Positions 22,144 through 30,630 of a stretch of DNA of 48,060 nt are shown piece by piece. The stretch comes from Bacilli bacterium. Its GTDB lineage: Bacteria > Bacillota_I > Bacilli_A > RFN20 > CAG-288. Within the stretch, counting starts at the first letter, position 1; each line of letters opens with the position of its first letter. The notes under the pieces were generated by a model that ran no database searches, was not told where the DNA came from, and saw only the letters and a program-made list of their open reading frames with translations. Position numbers and translations under genes: made by a program. The stretch lies in NCBI GenBank assembly GCA_022652945.1, contig JALCRV010000015.1, positions 1-48,060 of the forward strand. The letters run 5' to 3'.

Positions 22144-23571
22144 TTAAGCCTTATCGGTTTTAGAAGGAACTAACTGACTATTGACTCCAGAAGCGGCTTT
22201 TAAAGAAGATTCTTTATCTAAACGAGCGCAGACTTTCTTAGAAACAATAGCGTAGCAGATGCCGTGCCCTATAGCGGTGATGGTCCAGGAAATCGGATAG
22301 GTAGCATATAGGTAGCCCATCGAGTGGAACTGGGGGAGAGGGAAAATCGTATAAATATAAATGATCCGGATACAGCAGATCCCGATAAAGGAAACTAAAG
22401 CCGGCAAGGTCGAATAACCCAGCCCTCTCTCCGAAGAAGAAATCACATCGACTAAGCACATCGTAAAGTGGAAAGTTATCGTGATCAGGATATTCAATTC
22501 CCCGGTGGAAATCGCCTCATCTCCGCTGACGATCAACCCTAAAAGCTGACGTCTGAGGACCACTTCTAACGTACCGAAAATCAAATCAGCAATCAAAGCG
22601 AAAAGCACGCCCCAAGTGAAAGCTTTCTTGATGTTCTTGGTATTCTTGGCACCCACGTTAGCGGAGATAAAGGCCACCGCCGCCTGGGAGAAGCCGTTCT
22701 GGGCGATATAGACATAACCGGAAATACGCCCTGCGGCCGAATCGCCAGAAATCACTTCGTCCCCGAAGGAATTGATGTTGAACTGAATGAGGACGTTAGC
22801 AATATCAAACATCGCACCTTGTAATCCGGCCGGAATCCCGATCCGCAGAATTTCCTTGGTTTCGTTTTTATAAAAGCGGAGGTTTTGGAAAGTAAAGCGG
22901 GCAAAGCCGTATCTGTTGCGGAACAAGGAAGCGTAGACCAGGAAAGCGGATAAGCCTTCCGAAAGGATGGTCGCTAAGGCCAAGCCAGCTACGCCCATCT
23001 TAATCGGGACGACAAAAAGAATATTTAAGCCGACATTTAAGATCCCGCCGATTGAAAGGAAGATAAAAGGCTTGGTGGAGTCTCCCATCCCGCGCATCGC
23101 TGAAGCTCCGAAATTATAAAGCAAAGAGAACGGCAGCCCCGCGAAATAAATGCTCATATAAGTCACCGACATATCGATCATCGACTCCGGGGTGTTCATC
23201 CAAGTTAAAAAAGTCCGAGCAAAAACGATGCCGATGATGGCTAAAAAGACACCTGAGGCCAGCGCTAAAGCCGTGGCGCTGCCAATGGTCCGGTAGCCTT
23301 TTTCCTTGTTTCTTTCCCCGTAGGCGTTACCCATCACAACGTTAACCCCGACCGCAAAGCCGATAAATAAATCGACCAGCAAAGAAGTCAAAGAACCCGT
23401 GGCTCCGATAGCCCCGACAGCCTTATCGGAAACAAATTGTCCGCAGACGATATAGTCCGCCAGGTTAAAAGAGAGTTGCAGCCAGCCGGAGACGATCAAA
23501 GGCAAGGCAAAAAGAACCATCTTTTTGGCGATATTGCCATCGGTTAATGACATCTCGGTCTTAGCTGACAT
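22144..23571 (-). CDS. MATE family exporter (second of a pair)
   Basis: A 475-residue paralogue of its neighbour. Matching segments include TDGNIAKKMVLFALPLIVSG, NLADYIVCGQFVSD, RMGDS-like helix ends and IPAGLQGAMFDIANVLIQ, with twelve predicted helices. It is the first gene of the pair and has a candidate regulated promoter. The start (MSAKTEMSLTDG) lacks a ribosome site; ATG at codon 7 is the alternative. The substrate cannot be inferred. Confidence 0.9.
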   Translation of the reverse strand: MSAKTEMSLTDGNIAKKMVLFALPLIVSGWLQLSFNLADYIVCGQFVSDKAVGAIGATGSLTSLLVDLFIGFAVGVNVVMGNAYGERNKEKGYRTIGSATALALASGVFLAIIGIVFARTFLTWMNTPESMIDMSVTYMSIYFAGLPFSLLYNFGASAMRGMGDSTKPFIFLSIGGILNVGLNILFVVPIKMGVAGLALATILSEGLSAFLVYASLFRNRYGFARFTFQNLRFYKNETKEILRIGIPAGLQGAMFDIANVLIQFNINSFGDEVISGDSAAGRISGYVYIAQNGFSQAAVAFISANVGAKNTKNIKKAFTWGVLFALIADLIFGTLEVVLRRQLLGLIVSGDEAISTGELNILITITFHFTMCLVDVISSSERGLGYSTLPALVSFIGICCIRIIYIYTIFPLPQFHSMGYLYATYPISWTITAIGHGICYAIVSKKVCARLDKESSLKAASGVNSQLVPSKTDKA

Positions 23572-23603
23572 AATCTATGAAACCTAGAAAGATTACACTT
23601 TCA

Positions 23604-23642
23604 TCCTTAATAGTCCTTAACATTATACTTAATAGGTTAAGG
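23604..23642 (-). promoter_or_regulatory. -10 box inside a CCTTAAC dyad before the MATE pair
   Basis: CCTTAAC (23615-23621) and GTTAAGG (23636-23642) are inverted around 14 bases that include TATAAT on the minus strand (23622-23627). A further CCTTAA copy lies at 23604-23609. A repressor binding this dyad would block the -10 box. Confidence 0.4.
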
Positions 23643-23770
23643 ATTTGCTTTAGGAAATGCTCAAAAGACTTCTTCTAAATCAGTAAAGCGGTTTCATTAG
23701 ACTATAAGAGCAGATAACCGCCTCTTAAAATTTTCATGAAACAGAAAGCGGTGACCTATGAAAGTTTCTG

Positions 23771-23790
23771 AACCCCCCATAACCCCCCAT
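23771..23790 (+). repeat. tandem decamer AACCCCCCAT
   Basis: Two exact adjacent copies of a C-rich 10-mer in an AT-rich intergenic region. No function can be assigned. Confidence 0.7.
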
Positions 23791-23835
23791 TAACTTAATA
23801 GGCTCCAAAATCATCTAGTAAAGCTTCCTAATCCA

Positions 23836-23866
23836 TCAAAAAACCCCGGAAACAACTCTCCGGGGT
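23836..23866 (-). terminator. Rho-independent terminator after the transaldolase gene
   Basis: ACCCCGGA (23843-23850) and TCCGGGGT (23859-23866) form an 8-bp stem followed on the minus strand by TTTTTTGATG. Confidence 0.9.
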
Positions 23867-23885
23867 CATAACATCTTCAGAAGAT

Positions 23886-24527
23886 TTACTTAACGCCTTT
23901 AGCGGCATCAGCGAAGATCTGCAGACCTTTTTCAGTCAGCGGATGTTCGACCATCTTCTTAAAGACCGCGGTCGGAATCGTGGCGATATCAGCGCCAGCT
24001 AAAGAGGCAATCTCAAGGTGGTGAAGGTTACGGATCGAAGCAGCGATCAGTTTAGTCTCATATCCGTAATTATCGCGGACGGTGACGATATCCTGAATCA
24101 GCTCTTCCGCTTCAAAGCCCGCATCATCAAGCCGGCCCATGAACGGCGAAAGATAAGTGGCCCCGGCCTCCATAGCTAACAAAGCTTGGGAGACGGAGAA
24201 GCAGAGGGTGACATTGGTATGGATGCCTTTAGAAGTAAGGATCTTGCAGGCTTTGATGCCTTCCCAAGTCATCGGCAACTTAATAACGATGTTCTTATGG
24301 ATTTTGGAAAGGGGGATGGCCTGGTTAACCATATCCTCGCATTTCCCTTCCGCGACTTCCGCGGAGATCGGGCCATCGACCAAGGAGACGATCTCGTGGA
24401 TCACATCCTCGAGTTTACGCCCTTCCTTAGCGATCAAAGACGGATTGGTCGTGACACCGGAGACGATCCCATAAGATGCCATCTCGCGGATGTCTTGGAT
24501 GTTAGCCGTATCGATAAATAATTTCAT
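23886..24527 (-). CDS. tal: transaldolase, small TalC/MipB type
   Basis: Moves a dihydroxyacetone unit between sugar phosphates in the non-oxidative pentose phosphate pathway. The 213-residue protein starts MKLFIDTANIQDIREM and has GVTTNPSLIAKEG, the Schiff-base lysine in IVIKLPMTWEG (about K84), and YLSPFMGRLDD. The short length matches the TalC/fructose-6-phosphate aldolase-like subfamily; the two activities cannot be separated with certainty here, but rpe in the same window favours transaldolase. It follows gpmI by 68 bases and ends in a strong terminator. Confidence 0.9.
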   Translation of the reverse strand: MKLFIDTANIQDIREMASYGIVSGVTTNPSLIAKEGRKLEDVIHEIVSLVDGPISAEVAEGKCEDMVNQAIPLSKIHKNIVIKLPMTWEGIKACKILTSKGIHTNVTLCFSVSQALLAMEAGATYLSPFMGRLDDAGFEAEELIQDIVTVRDNYGYETKLIAASIRNLHHLEIASLAGADIATIPTAVFKKMVEHPLTEKGLQIFADAAKGVK

Positions 24528-24595
24528 GTTGTTTTATCCTCTCTATCTAATTATGTCTTAACGCTTCTGAAGAAAATGTCGAAACTGTTCTGAAG

Positions 24596-26236
24596 TTAGT
24601 TGTTTTCTTTCTCTTCGGGGCGGAAGACGATCGGATGACCGGTCATTTCCTGAGGCTGCTTCTCACCGAGGAGATAAAGGATCGTCGGAGCGATATCGCA
24701 TAAGGCGCAACCTTCCTTCATCTTGAAGGACTTATCATTGATGCAGAAAGGCACCGGGTTAGTCGTATGCTGAGTCATCGGTTTACCTTCATCGGTCAAG
24801 CACTCATCGGCGTTTCCATGATCAGCGGTGACTAAGACCGTCCCGCCGTTCTTATCGCAGTAATCCAGAATCTTCCCGACGCATTCATCGACGGTTTCGA
24901 CCGCTTTGATAACCGCGGGCATAATAGCGGTATGGCCGACCATATCGCAGTTAGCGAAGTTAAGGATTACGACATCAAGATCCTTCTTATCGAGTTCCTT
25001 AAGCAAAGCATCGAGAATCTTATAAGCCGACATTTCCGGAAGCAGATCGTAAGTAGCGACTTTCGGAGACGGAATCAAGACTCTCCTGCAGCCTTTTAAG
25101 GCCGGTTTATGGATATCATCGTAATCGACTTCTCCATCGAAATAGAAAGTGACATGCGCGTATTTTTCAGTTTCCGCGATTCTTAACTGCTTAAGTCCTC
25201 TCTCAGCTAAAACCGGGCCTAAGCCATTGATAACCTCGGGGATTGCGAAAGCGATTTCGCCCTTTACATAATCGGCGTAATGCATCGTGCAGACGAAGAA
25301 GATATCCTTCAGGATAACCGGAGGAGTATAAGGTTTCCAAGCGAAGGAACCATCCGCATTCTTCAAAGGATGCTCGTAGAAATCCGGGCAGGTGATCAAA
25401 GTAGACATCTGAATCGCCCGATCAGGACGGAAGTTCATGAAAATGACAGAATCCCCATCTTCCAGTTTCCCATCGTAGCGAGAATCGTAAGCCGGAAGGA
25501 CGAATTCATCGGAAGCCGACTTGCCTTCTTTAGCGAGACGAGCATATTCGGACTGGATATATTCGTGGTAATCGGTAAAGGAATTGCCTTCCCTCATCGT
25601 CAAGACGCGGTAATCCTTATCGACACGGTCTAAGTTCTTATCTCGATCCATCCCCCAGTAACGGCCACCTAAAGAGGTGATATGCCCGATACCTTCTGAA
25701 TCCATCGTCTTCTGGATTTCATCGAGATATTTAGCGGAGGATTGCGGAGCGACATCACGGCCATCGAGGAAGGCGTGGTAGCAAAGCTGATCGGAAGAAA
25801 GCCCGTGCATCTTCGCCATTTTGATAATGGCGATGATGTGCTTCATATGGGCGTGGACTCCCCCATCGGAAGTCAAAGCAAAAATGTGCAGTTTACCGCC
25901 CTTTTCCTTCACCCGTTCCATCGCTTTAAGATAGTGCTCATTGGTGAAGAAGGTTCCATCATCGATCGCTTTAGAAATCAAGGTCAACGGCTGGTAGATG
26001 ACTCTTCCGGCTCCCATGTTGAGGTGACCGACTTCCGAGTTGCCCATCTGGCCATCGGGCAGACCGACAAAGCCGCCTGAGGCTTGGATAGTCGTATAAG
26101 GATATTCCCCGAAGAAACGATCAAGATGAGGCTTTTTAGCCTGGTTAATCGCATTTCCGTGGTTTTCTTGTCTGATTCCGTAGCCATCCATGATGATCAG
26201 GATGACAGGTTTTCTGGTTTTAGGTGTATCTCTCAT
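24596..26236 (-). CDS. gpmI: 2,3-bisphosphoglycerate-independent phosphoglycerate mutase
   Basis: Interconverts 3- and 2-phosphoglycerate in glycolysis with two manganese ions. The 546-residue protein shows VILIIMDGYGIR with the first metal Asp, MGNSEVGHLNMGAGR with the phosphoserine nucleophile, the metal ligands NFANCDMVGHT and VTADHGNADE, and HTTNPVPF. It is somewhat longer than the usual 510. It has an extended -10 promoter and probably shares a transcript with the transaldolase gene. Confidence 0.96.
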   Translation of the reverse strand: MRDTPKTRKPVILIIMDGYGIRQENHGNAINQAKKPHLDRFFGEYPYTTIQASGGFVGLPDGQMGNSEVGHLNMGAGRVIYQPLTLISKAIDDGTFFTNEHYLKAMERVKEKGGKLHIFALTSDGGVHAHMKHIIAIIKMAKMHGLSSDQLCYHAFLDGRDVAPQSSAKYLDEIQKTMDSEGIGHITSLGGRYWGMDRDKNLDRVDKDYRVLTMREGNSFTDYHEYIQSEYARLAKEGKSASDEFVLPAYDSRYDGKLEDGDSVIFMNFRPDRAIQMSTLITCPDFYEHPLKNADGSFAWKPYTPPVILKDIFFVCTMHYADYVKGEIAFAIPEVINGLGPVLAERGLKQLRIAETEKYAHVTFYFDGEVDYDDIHKPALKGCRRVLIPSPKVATYDLLPEMSAYKILDALLKELDKKDLDVVILNFANCDMVGHTAIMPAVIKAVETVDECVGKILDYCDKNGGTVLVTADHGNADECLTDEGKPMTQHTTNPVPFCINDKSFKMKEGCALCDIAPTILYLLGEKQPQEMTGHPIVFRPEEKENN

Positions 26237-26263
26237 AATGTTTTTCTCTTTTCCTCCCGTCTG

Positions 26264-26272
26264 ATTATAGCA
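26264..26272 (-). promoter_or_regulatory. extended -10 promoter of gpmI
   Basis: The minus strand reads TGCTATAAT 27 bases before the gpmI start. The leader holds GGGAGGA, unusually far (about 16 bases) from the ATG. Confidence 0.6.
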
Positions 26273-26308
26273 CAGAAATAACGGTTTATCGGTCAGTGTG
26301 AACAGAAG

Positions 26309-26833
26309 CTAAAAAATCATGGCATCCGGCTTTTTTTCACGCTTCAAAAAGTAGATGGCCTTGGTGAAGATCATATTTTTCAAGGCGTTATAGATGGTCG
26401 CTTGATGGTTATATGATTTAAAGCGGGCTTCCGCTTCCTCAGGATAGTCTTGAAAGGCAATTTTGTCCGTCTCGGAGATATACTTTCCGTATCTTTTATC
26501 TTCCTTATGGACTTTTACTAAATAAAAGGCGGTGAAATCGCAAGTATTCTTATATTTCGCTTTTTCCTGAAGGGTTAAAGAAGCGAAATCAAGCGAGCCT
26601 TTTTTCAGAAGATCATAGGAGCTTTGATCGAAATTATATCCGTGCCTATCCAGTTCCTCGATGGCGTGGACTAATCTTACTCCCCTTTCCTGTTCGCCCT
26701 TACAGGCTTTAATAAACTCCGCGTTGATTTTCGGTTCTCTCTTTTTAGTCAGAAGATAACAAATAAAGCCCAAGAGCAAATAAACCAGCAAAGTGGCGAG
26801 GATGGCAATCAAGACAATAAGCCAAGTATCCAT
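26309..26833 (-). CDS. unknown membrane-anchored protein
   Basis: A 174-residue protein with one N-terminal membrane helix (about residues 4-27) and a cytoplasmic, mostly helical, charged domain rich in Tyr and Lys. I do not recognise the family. I chose ATG 26833 because AAAGGGGAG lies about 8 bases upstream; a longer frame from 26863 adds only basic residues without a ribosome site. It is divergent from ispD with 109 bases between the starts. No catalytic motif is visible. Confidence 0.65.
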   Translation of the reverse strand: MDTWLIVLIAILATLLVYLLLGFICYLLTKKREPKINAEFIKACKGEQERGVRLVHAIEELDRHGYNFDQSSYDLLKKGSLDFASLTLQEKAKYKNTCDFTAFYLVKVHKEDKRYGKYISETDKIAFQDYPEEAEARFKSYNHQATIYNALKNMIFTKAIYFLKREKKPDAMIF

Positions 26834-26923
26834 CTTTCTTCTCCCCTTTCGTTTCGTTAGCATAATTCTACATTGAATTAGTCTAAAAAGGTGAAAAAGC
26901 CACCTAAAATAAGATAATATAGG

Positions 26924-26932
26924 TGCTATAAT
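26924..26932 (+). promoter_or_regulatory. extended -10 promoter of ispD
   Basis: TGCTATAAT ends 10 bases before the ispD ATG. Transcription would start about 3-4 bases before the ATG, leaving no room for a ribosome binding site. Confidence 0.6.
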
Positions 26933-26942
26933 TCATATTAGT

Positions 26943-27638
26943 ATGTTAAGCGCAATAATCGTCGCCGCCGGTGAAGGCGAAAGGCTGAAACAGAAGCTCG
27001 GGATGCGCAAGCAATATTTTCCGTTGAAGGACGGAAAAGAGCTTTTCCTTTCTTCCCTGACGCTTTTTGCTAATGACCCCAGTTTTTCCACAATTCTTCT
27101 TGTCATCCCTCCCGATGATGAGGATAAAGTCAAATCCATCTTAAAAAGAGAAGGCTTAGAGCAAAGAGTCGAACTGGCCTTCGGAGGCAAAAGCCGAGAA
27201 GAATCGGTCCTGAACGCTTTGAATTATCTGCTTGTCACCCACGCTAACTGCCCAGAGGAGATGAGAGTCTTCATTCACGATGCCGATCGTCCCTTCCTCA
27301 GCAAGGCTTTTTTAGAGACTTTAAAGGAAGACTCAAAAGAAGAAGAATGCCTCGTGCCCTATCTTCCTTTGACCGCTTCCATTTATAATCTTCAGGAAGG
27401 CAGATACGTCCCCCGAAAGGATTTCGGATTAATCCAGACTCCCGAGGTCTTCTCCCTTTCAGTCTTAAAGGATGCTTTTATGAATACCGAAGATCTTTCT
27501 CTTTTTACCGATGAAGGCAGCTTAGTAGCTGAACACGGCTACCAAGTCAAATTCATCAAAGGTGAGGAAGATAATATCAAAATCTCCGATGAAAAAGATC
27601 TGGACTACGCTTTATGGAAGGTGAGTAAACATGAATGA
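26943..27638 (+). CDS. ispD: 2-C-methyl-D-erythritol 4-phosphate cytidylyltransferase
   Basis: Third step of the MEP isoprenoid pathway: CTP plus methylerythritol phosphate gives CDP-ME. The 231-residue protein shows the nucleotide loop IVAAGEGERLKQ (6-17), K23 in MRKQYFPL, FIHDADRPFLS and IQTPEVFS, and ends with EEDNIKISDEKDLDYALW. The loop contains a short insertion before KQY. No ribosome site is present; a leaderless transcript is likely. It overlaps the S1 protein gene by 8 bases. The presence of this gene suggests the MEP rather than the mevalonate route; a related cytidylyltransferase (TarI) is possible but fits less well without tar genes. Confidence 0.85.
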   Translation: MLSAIIVAAGEGERLKQKLGMRKQYFPLKDGKELFLSSLTLFANDPSFSTILLVIPPDDEDKVKSILKREGLEQRVELAFGGKSREESVLNALNYLLVTHANCPEEMRVFIHDADRPFLSKAFLETLKEDSKEEECLVPYLPLTASIYNLQEGRYVPRKDFGLIQTPEVFSLSVLKDAFMNTEDLSLFTDEGSLVAEHGYQVKFIKGEEDNIKISDEKDLDYALWKVSKHE

Positions 27639-28029
27639 AAAGATTCAGCATAAAATAGGTGATCGAGTCGTCGTCACCATCTCTTCTATCGTGCCCTACG
27701 GGGCTTTTGCGGATTTGGAGGATGGAGGCTCGGGTCTTATCCATATTTCTGAGATCGATGAAAAGTTCATCTCGAATATCGCTGATTACCTGCCTCTGAA
27801 AACTAGTCACGAAGTTATCGTGACGGGGCTAGGTAAGAAGCCTTACACTTACGCTTTGTCCTTAAAAAGGATTTCCAGAAGACCCCGCCAGAAGCAGCTG
27901 CAGGCTAAAAAGCCGCTCAGCCGCAAGTCCTTCAATAAGGAAATGATCGATTCTTACCCTTTTAAGGAGATGGAAAGTGCTTTACCAAGCATGATTTGTA
28001 ACGAAGCGGCAAGACTAGGAGTAAAATAG
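27631..28029 (+). CDS. S1 RNA-binding domain protein, CvfD/YugI-like
   Basis: A 132-residue protein with one S1 domain at the N-terminus (about 8-78: IGDRVVVTISSIVPYGAFAD, GLIHISEID, and the closing strand YALSLKRISR). A basic, Arg/Lys/Gln-rich stretch follows (about 78-105), then a helical end. This matches the general stress protein 13/CvfD group, which binds ribosomes or RNA. It overlaps the end of ispD by 8 bases and is followed by pgi after 28 bases, so the three are probably one transcript. Confidence 0.85.
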   Translation: MNEKIQHKIGDRVVVTISSIVPYGAFADLEDGGSGLIHISEIDEKFISNIADYLPLKTSHEVIVTGLGKKPYTYALSLKRISRRPRQKQLQAKKPLSRKSFNKEMIDSYPFKEMESALPSMICNEAARLGVK

Positions 28030-28057
28030 TTTAGGATTATCAAAGGAGGAAATATAT

Positions 28058-29338
28058 ATGGTTAAGTTAGAAGGTTACGGGAAGCAGATCAAAGGTCTGG
28101 ATTTTCAAGAGGTTGATCAAAGAAATGCGGAGATCTCAACCAAGATTGAAAAAAGGACCGGGCTCGGGAACGATTTTCTCGGGTGGCTGGATTACGCTTC
28201 TAAATTACCCTCAAGCGAAGTTGAGAGAATCAAAGCCTGCGCTTTAAGGATCAGAAAGAACTATAAGGCTTTGGCGGTCGTCGGGATCGGCGGTTCATAT
28301 TTAGGCGCCAGAGCAGCGATCGAAGCTCTTAACGGCTTATTCCCGAAAGATAAGTTCAAGATTGTCTTTTTAGGTGATACCCTTTCTTCCACTTATACGG
28401 TCCAAGCTTTGAAGTTCTTGAAGAACAAGAAGTTCGCGATTAACGTCATCTCGAAATCCGGAACTACGACTGAGCCTTCCGTCGCTTTCCGTCTTTTAAA
28501 AGGGATGCTGGAGAAGAAGTTCGGACACGCTTATCTAAAGGATGCAATCGTTGCGACTACCGATAAAGCCCGCGGAGCTTTGAAAAAGGAAGCGGACGCT
28601 GAAGGATACGAGGAATTCGTCATTCCTGATGATGTCGGCGGCCGTTATTCAGTCATCACTCCGGTGGGCCTTCTTCCTATCGCCTGCGCGGGGATCGATA
28701 TCGACCAGTTCCTCCTGGGTGTTAAAGACGGCGAAAAAGATTATTCCAACCCGGATTATCATCTTAACCCCGCTTATAAATACGGCGCTACCCGCTACCT
28801 GCTTTATAAAGCCGGTTACCCGATCGAGATGTTTATTTCCTATGAACCGCAGTTTGCGATGATCGGCGAATGGCTTAAGCAGCTCTTCGGTGAATCGGAA
28901 GGCAAAGACGGCAAAGCCCTCTTCCCGGCCGCAGCCACCTTTACCACCGATCTCCATTCGATGGGTCAGTTTATCCAGGAAGGCTCCAAGGTGCTTTTCG
29001 AGACGATTATCCGCGCTGACCATCCGCAAAAGGACATCAAAGTCGAAGCGGATAAGGAAAATCTCGATGGTTTGAATTATCTGGCTGGCAAGAAACTTTC
29101 CTATATCAATGACCGCGCTTTCCAGGGGACCTTAAAGGCCCATGTCGAGACCGGCTCGGTTCCGGCTAATGTTGTCCGCATTAAGAAGATGGATGCCTAT
29201 AATTTAGGTAATCTTTTCTACTTCTTTATGCGTTCCTGCGCTTTTTCAGCGTATCTATTGGATATCAATCCGTTCAATCAGCCGGGTGTGGAAATCTATA
29301 AGAAGAATATGTTCACCCTTCTAGGTAAGCCGAGCTAA
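28058..29338 (+). CDS. pgi: glucose-6-phosphate isomerase
   Basis: Interconverts glucose 6-phosphate and fructose 6-phosphate. The 426-residue length is that of the short bacterial form. Visible segments are GIGGSYLGARAAIEAL (about 77-92), VISKSGTTTEPSVAFR (the phosphate loop), FVIPDDVGGRYSVITPVGLLP with the family signature, and HVETGSVPANVVRI and YNLGNLFYFFMRSCAFS near the end. AAAGGAGG precedes the ATG and a terminator follows. Confidence 0.96.
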   Translation: MVKLEGYGKQIKGLDFQEVDQRNAEISTKIEKRTGLGNDFLGWLDYASKLPSSEVERIKACALRIRKNYKALAVVGIGGSYLGARAAIEALNGLFPKDKFKIVFLGDTLSSTYTVQALKFLKNKKFAINVISKSGTTTEPSVAFRLLKGMLEKKFGHAYLKDAIVATTDKARGALKKEADAEGYEEFVIPDDVGGRYSVITPVGLLPIACAGIDIDQFLLGVKDGEKDYSNPDYHLNPAYKYGATRYLLYKAGYPIEMFISYEPQFAMIGEWLKQLFGESEGKDGKALFPAAATFTTDLHSMGQFIQEGSKVLFETIIRADHPQKDIKVEADKENLDGLNYLAGKKLSYINDRAFQGTLKAHVETGSVPANVVRIKKMDAYNLGNLFYFFMRSCAFSAYLLDINPFNQPGVEIYKKNMFTLLGKPS

Positions 29339-29354
29339 AGAAGAAAACAGATTG

Positions 29355-29386
29355 AGAGCTGGGGATTTACCCAGCTCTTTATTTTC
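29355..29386 (+). terminator. Rho-independent terminator after pgi
   Basis: AGAGCTGGG (29355-29363) and CCCAGCTCT (29370-29378) form a 9-bp stem with a 6-base loop, followed by TTATTTTC. It ends only 11 bases before the next start codon. Confidence 0.85.
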
Positions 29387-29396
29387 ATTAACTTAT

Positions 29397-30545
29397 ATGG
29401 CTAAACAGAAAATCTACTGGTTCGTTCAGCAGTTCCAACGTTTCGGAGGCACCGAAGAAGTGACTTTGACGTTGATCGATATGCTTAAAGAGACTTATGA
29501 CATTACGATCGTGGTCGATGAGGCTTACGATAAAAAGACGAAACCAGTCTTCCATCTGCCTTTAGGGGTTAAGATCATTTCCCTTAATCTTCCTTTGCGT
29601 TACTTCCGCATCGATGAGTTTTGCCTGACCGCATTAAGAGAACATCATTACCTTAAACTGCTCGGCGGGATTTTTTATGAAGCTTATATGATCTTGATGA
29701 AGCGTTTTATCCTTCGAAGAAAGATTAAGAGGATGACTGAGAAGGATGCTTTGCTTATCGCTTCTTCTTTAGATAATTACATCTTGATGCCCCATCAAAG
29801 AAAAGTTTTCTTCCATTACCATTTTAATTTCCAATGCTTGAATTCTTTTGCGGAGCATCTTCAACGTCTCGTGGAAAGAAAACCTGATAAGTGGATCTTT
29901 ATTACGGAAGGCACTTTAAAGGAAGCTAATAAGCATCATCCTTTTAAAAATAAGTCAGCGATGGTCTATAACCCGAATAGGCTTCCCCCGCGCCAAAGCT
30001 TTGATTTTAAAGGCGGTGAGGTGATTTTCCTAGGTCGTTTTTCCGAGCAGAAGAGACCTTTATTCTTAATTAAGATCGCCTCCGAATTAAAAAAGCTCAA
30101 CGTAAATTTCCATTTCAGCCTTTACGGCGAAGGGATTCTTAAAGAGCAGTTAGAAGAAGGAATCAAAGAAGCGAAACTAGAAGATAAAGTAAGTATCCTT
30201 CATCCGATCCCCGATCCGAGCGAAGCTCTTTTAAAATCCGATCTTCTCCTCTTGCCTTCCAAATACGAAGGCTGGGGGCTAGTTATCGGAGAAGCCAATT
30301 CTCAAGGGGTGCCCGTTTTATCTTCCGACTGGGGCAGCGGATTAAAAGAGGCGATGGAAGACGGGGTGAACGGATATATCTTCTATAACGATGATCCTAA
30401 AGCCTATGCGGAAAAGATCGCTTATCTTTTTACCCATCTTATAGAGCTTCAGGCTTTGAAGAAGACTTCTTTCGCTTATGCTTCCCGTTTAGGTAAGGAA
30501 GCGATTAAAGAAGAATGGGTGAAGATTATCGAGAAGAAAAATTAA
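29397..30545 (+). CDS. glycosyltransferase, GT4-like (GT-B fold)
   Basis: A 382-residue sugar transferase. The N-domain opens KIYWFVQQFQRFGGTEEV, with the Gly-rich loop of GT-B enzymes. The C-domain has EVIFLGRFSEQKRPLFLIKI, then LLLPSKYEGWGLVIGEANSQ, which carries the E-x7-E motif that binds the sugar nucleotide, and PVLSSDWGSGLKEAMEDGVNG. I chose ATG 29397 because a frame from TTG 29352 would read through the pgi terminator. No ribosome site is visible, so either the leader is very short or read-through from pgi is used. The acceptor is unknown; cell-surface glycolipid or polysaccharide is likely. Confidence 0.85.
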   Translation: MAKQKIYWFVQQFQRFGGTEEVTLTLIDMLKETYDITIVVDEAYDKKTKPVFHLPLGVKIISLNLPLRYFRIDEFCLTALREHHYLKLLGGIFYEAYMILMKRFILRRKIKRMTEKDALLIASSLDNYILMPHQRKVFFHYHFNFQCLNSFAEHLQRLVERKPDKWIFITEGTLKEANKHHPFKNKSAMVYNPNRLPPRQSFDFKGGEVIFLGRFSEQKRPLFLIKIASELKKLNVNFHFSLYGEGILKEQLEEGIKEAKLEDKVSILHPIPDPSEALLKSDLLLLPSKYEGWGLVIGEANSQGVPVLSSDWGSGLKEAMEDGVNGYIFYNDDPKAYAEKIAYLFTHLIELQALKKTSFAYASRLGKEAIKEEWVKIIEKKN

Positions 30546-30613
30546 AAATTATAAGTACGCGCGTTAATTTTAATACTCGGCTTCCTAAGATGGTTTTTTA
30601 TTCTTAATGTTTT

Positions 30614-30619
30614 TATAAT
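30614..30619 (+). promoter_or_regulatory. -10 box just before the EAL protein gene
   Basis: TATAAT ends 11 bases before the ATG at 30631, so the transcript would be almost leaderless. The -35 region is weak. Confidence 0.45.
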
Positions 30620-30630
30620 ATAAACATATT

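Larger units (their letters stand above)
23572..23885. other. 314-base intergenic region
   Basis: It holds the MATE promoter with a dyad (23604-23642), a tandem AACCCCCCAT repeat (23771-23790) and the transaldolase terminator (23836-23866). Between them are short imperfect inverted repeats (GCGGTT/AACCGC at about 23690-23720), but no open frame with a ribosome site. Confidence 0.6.
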
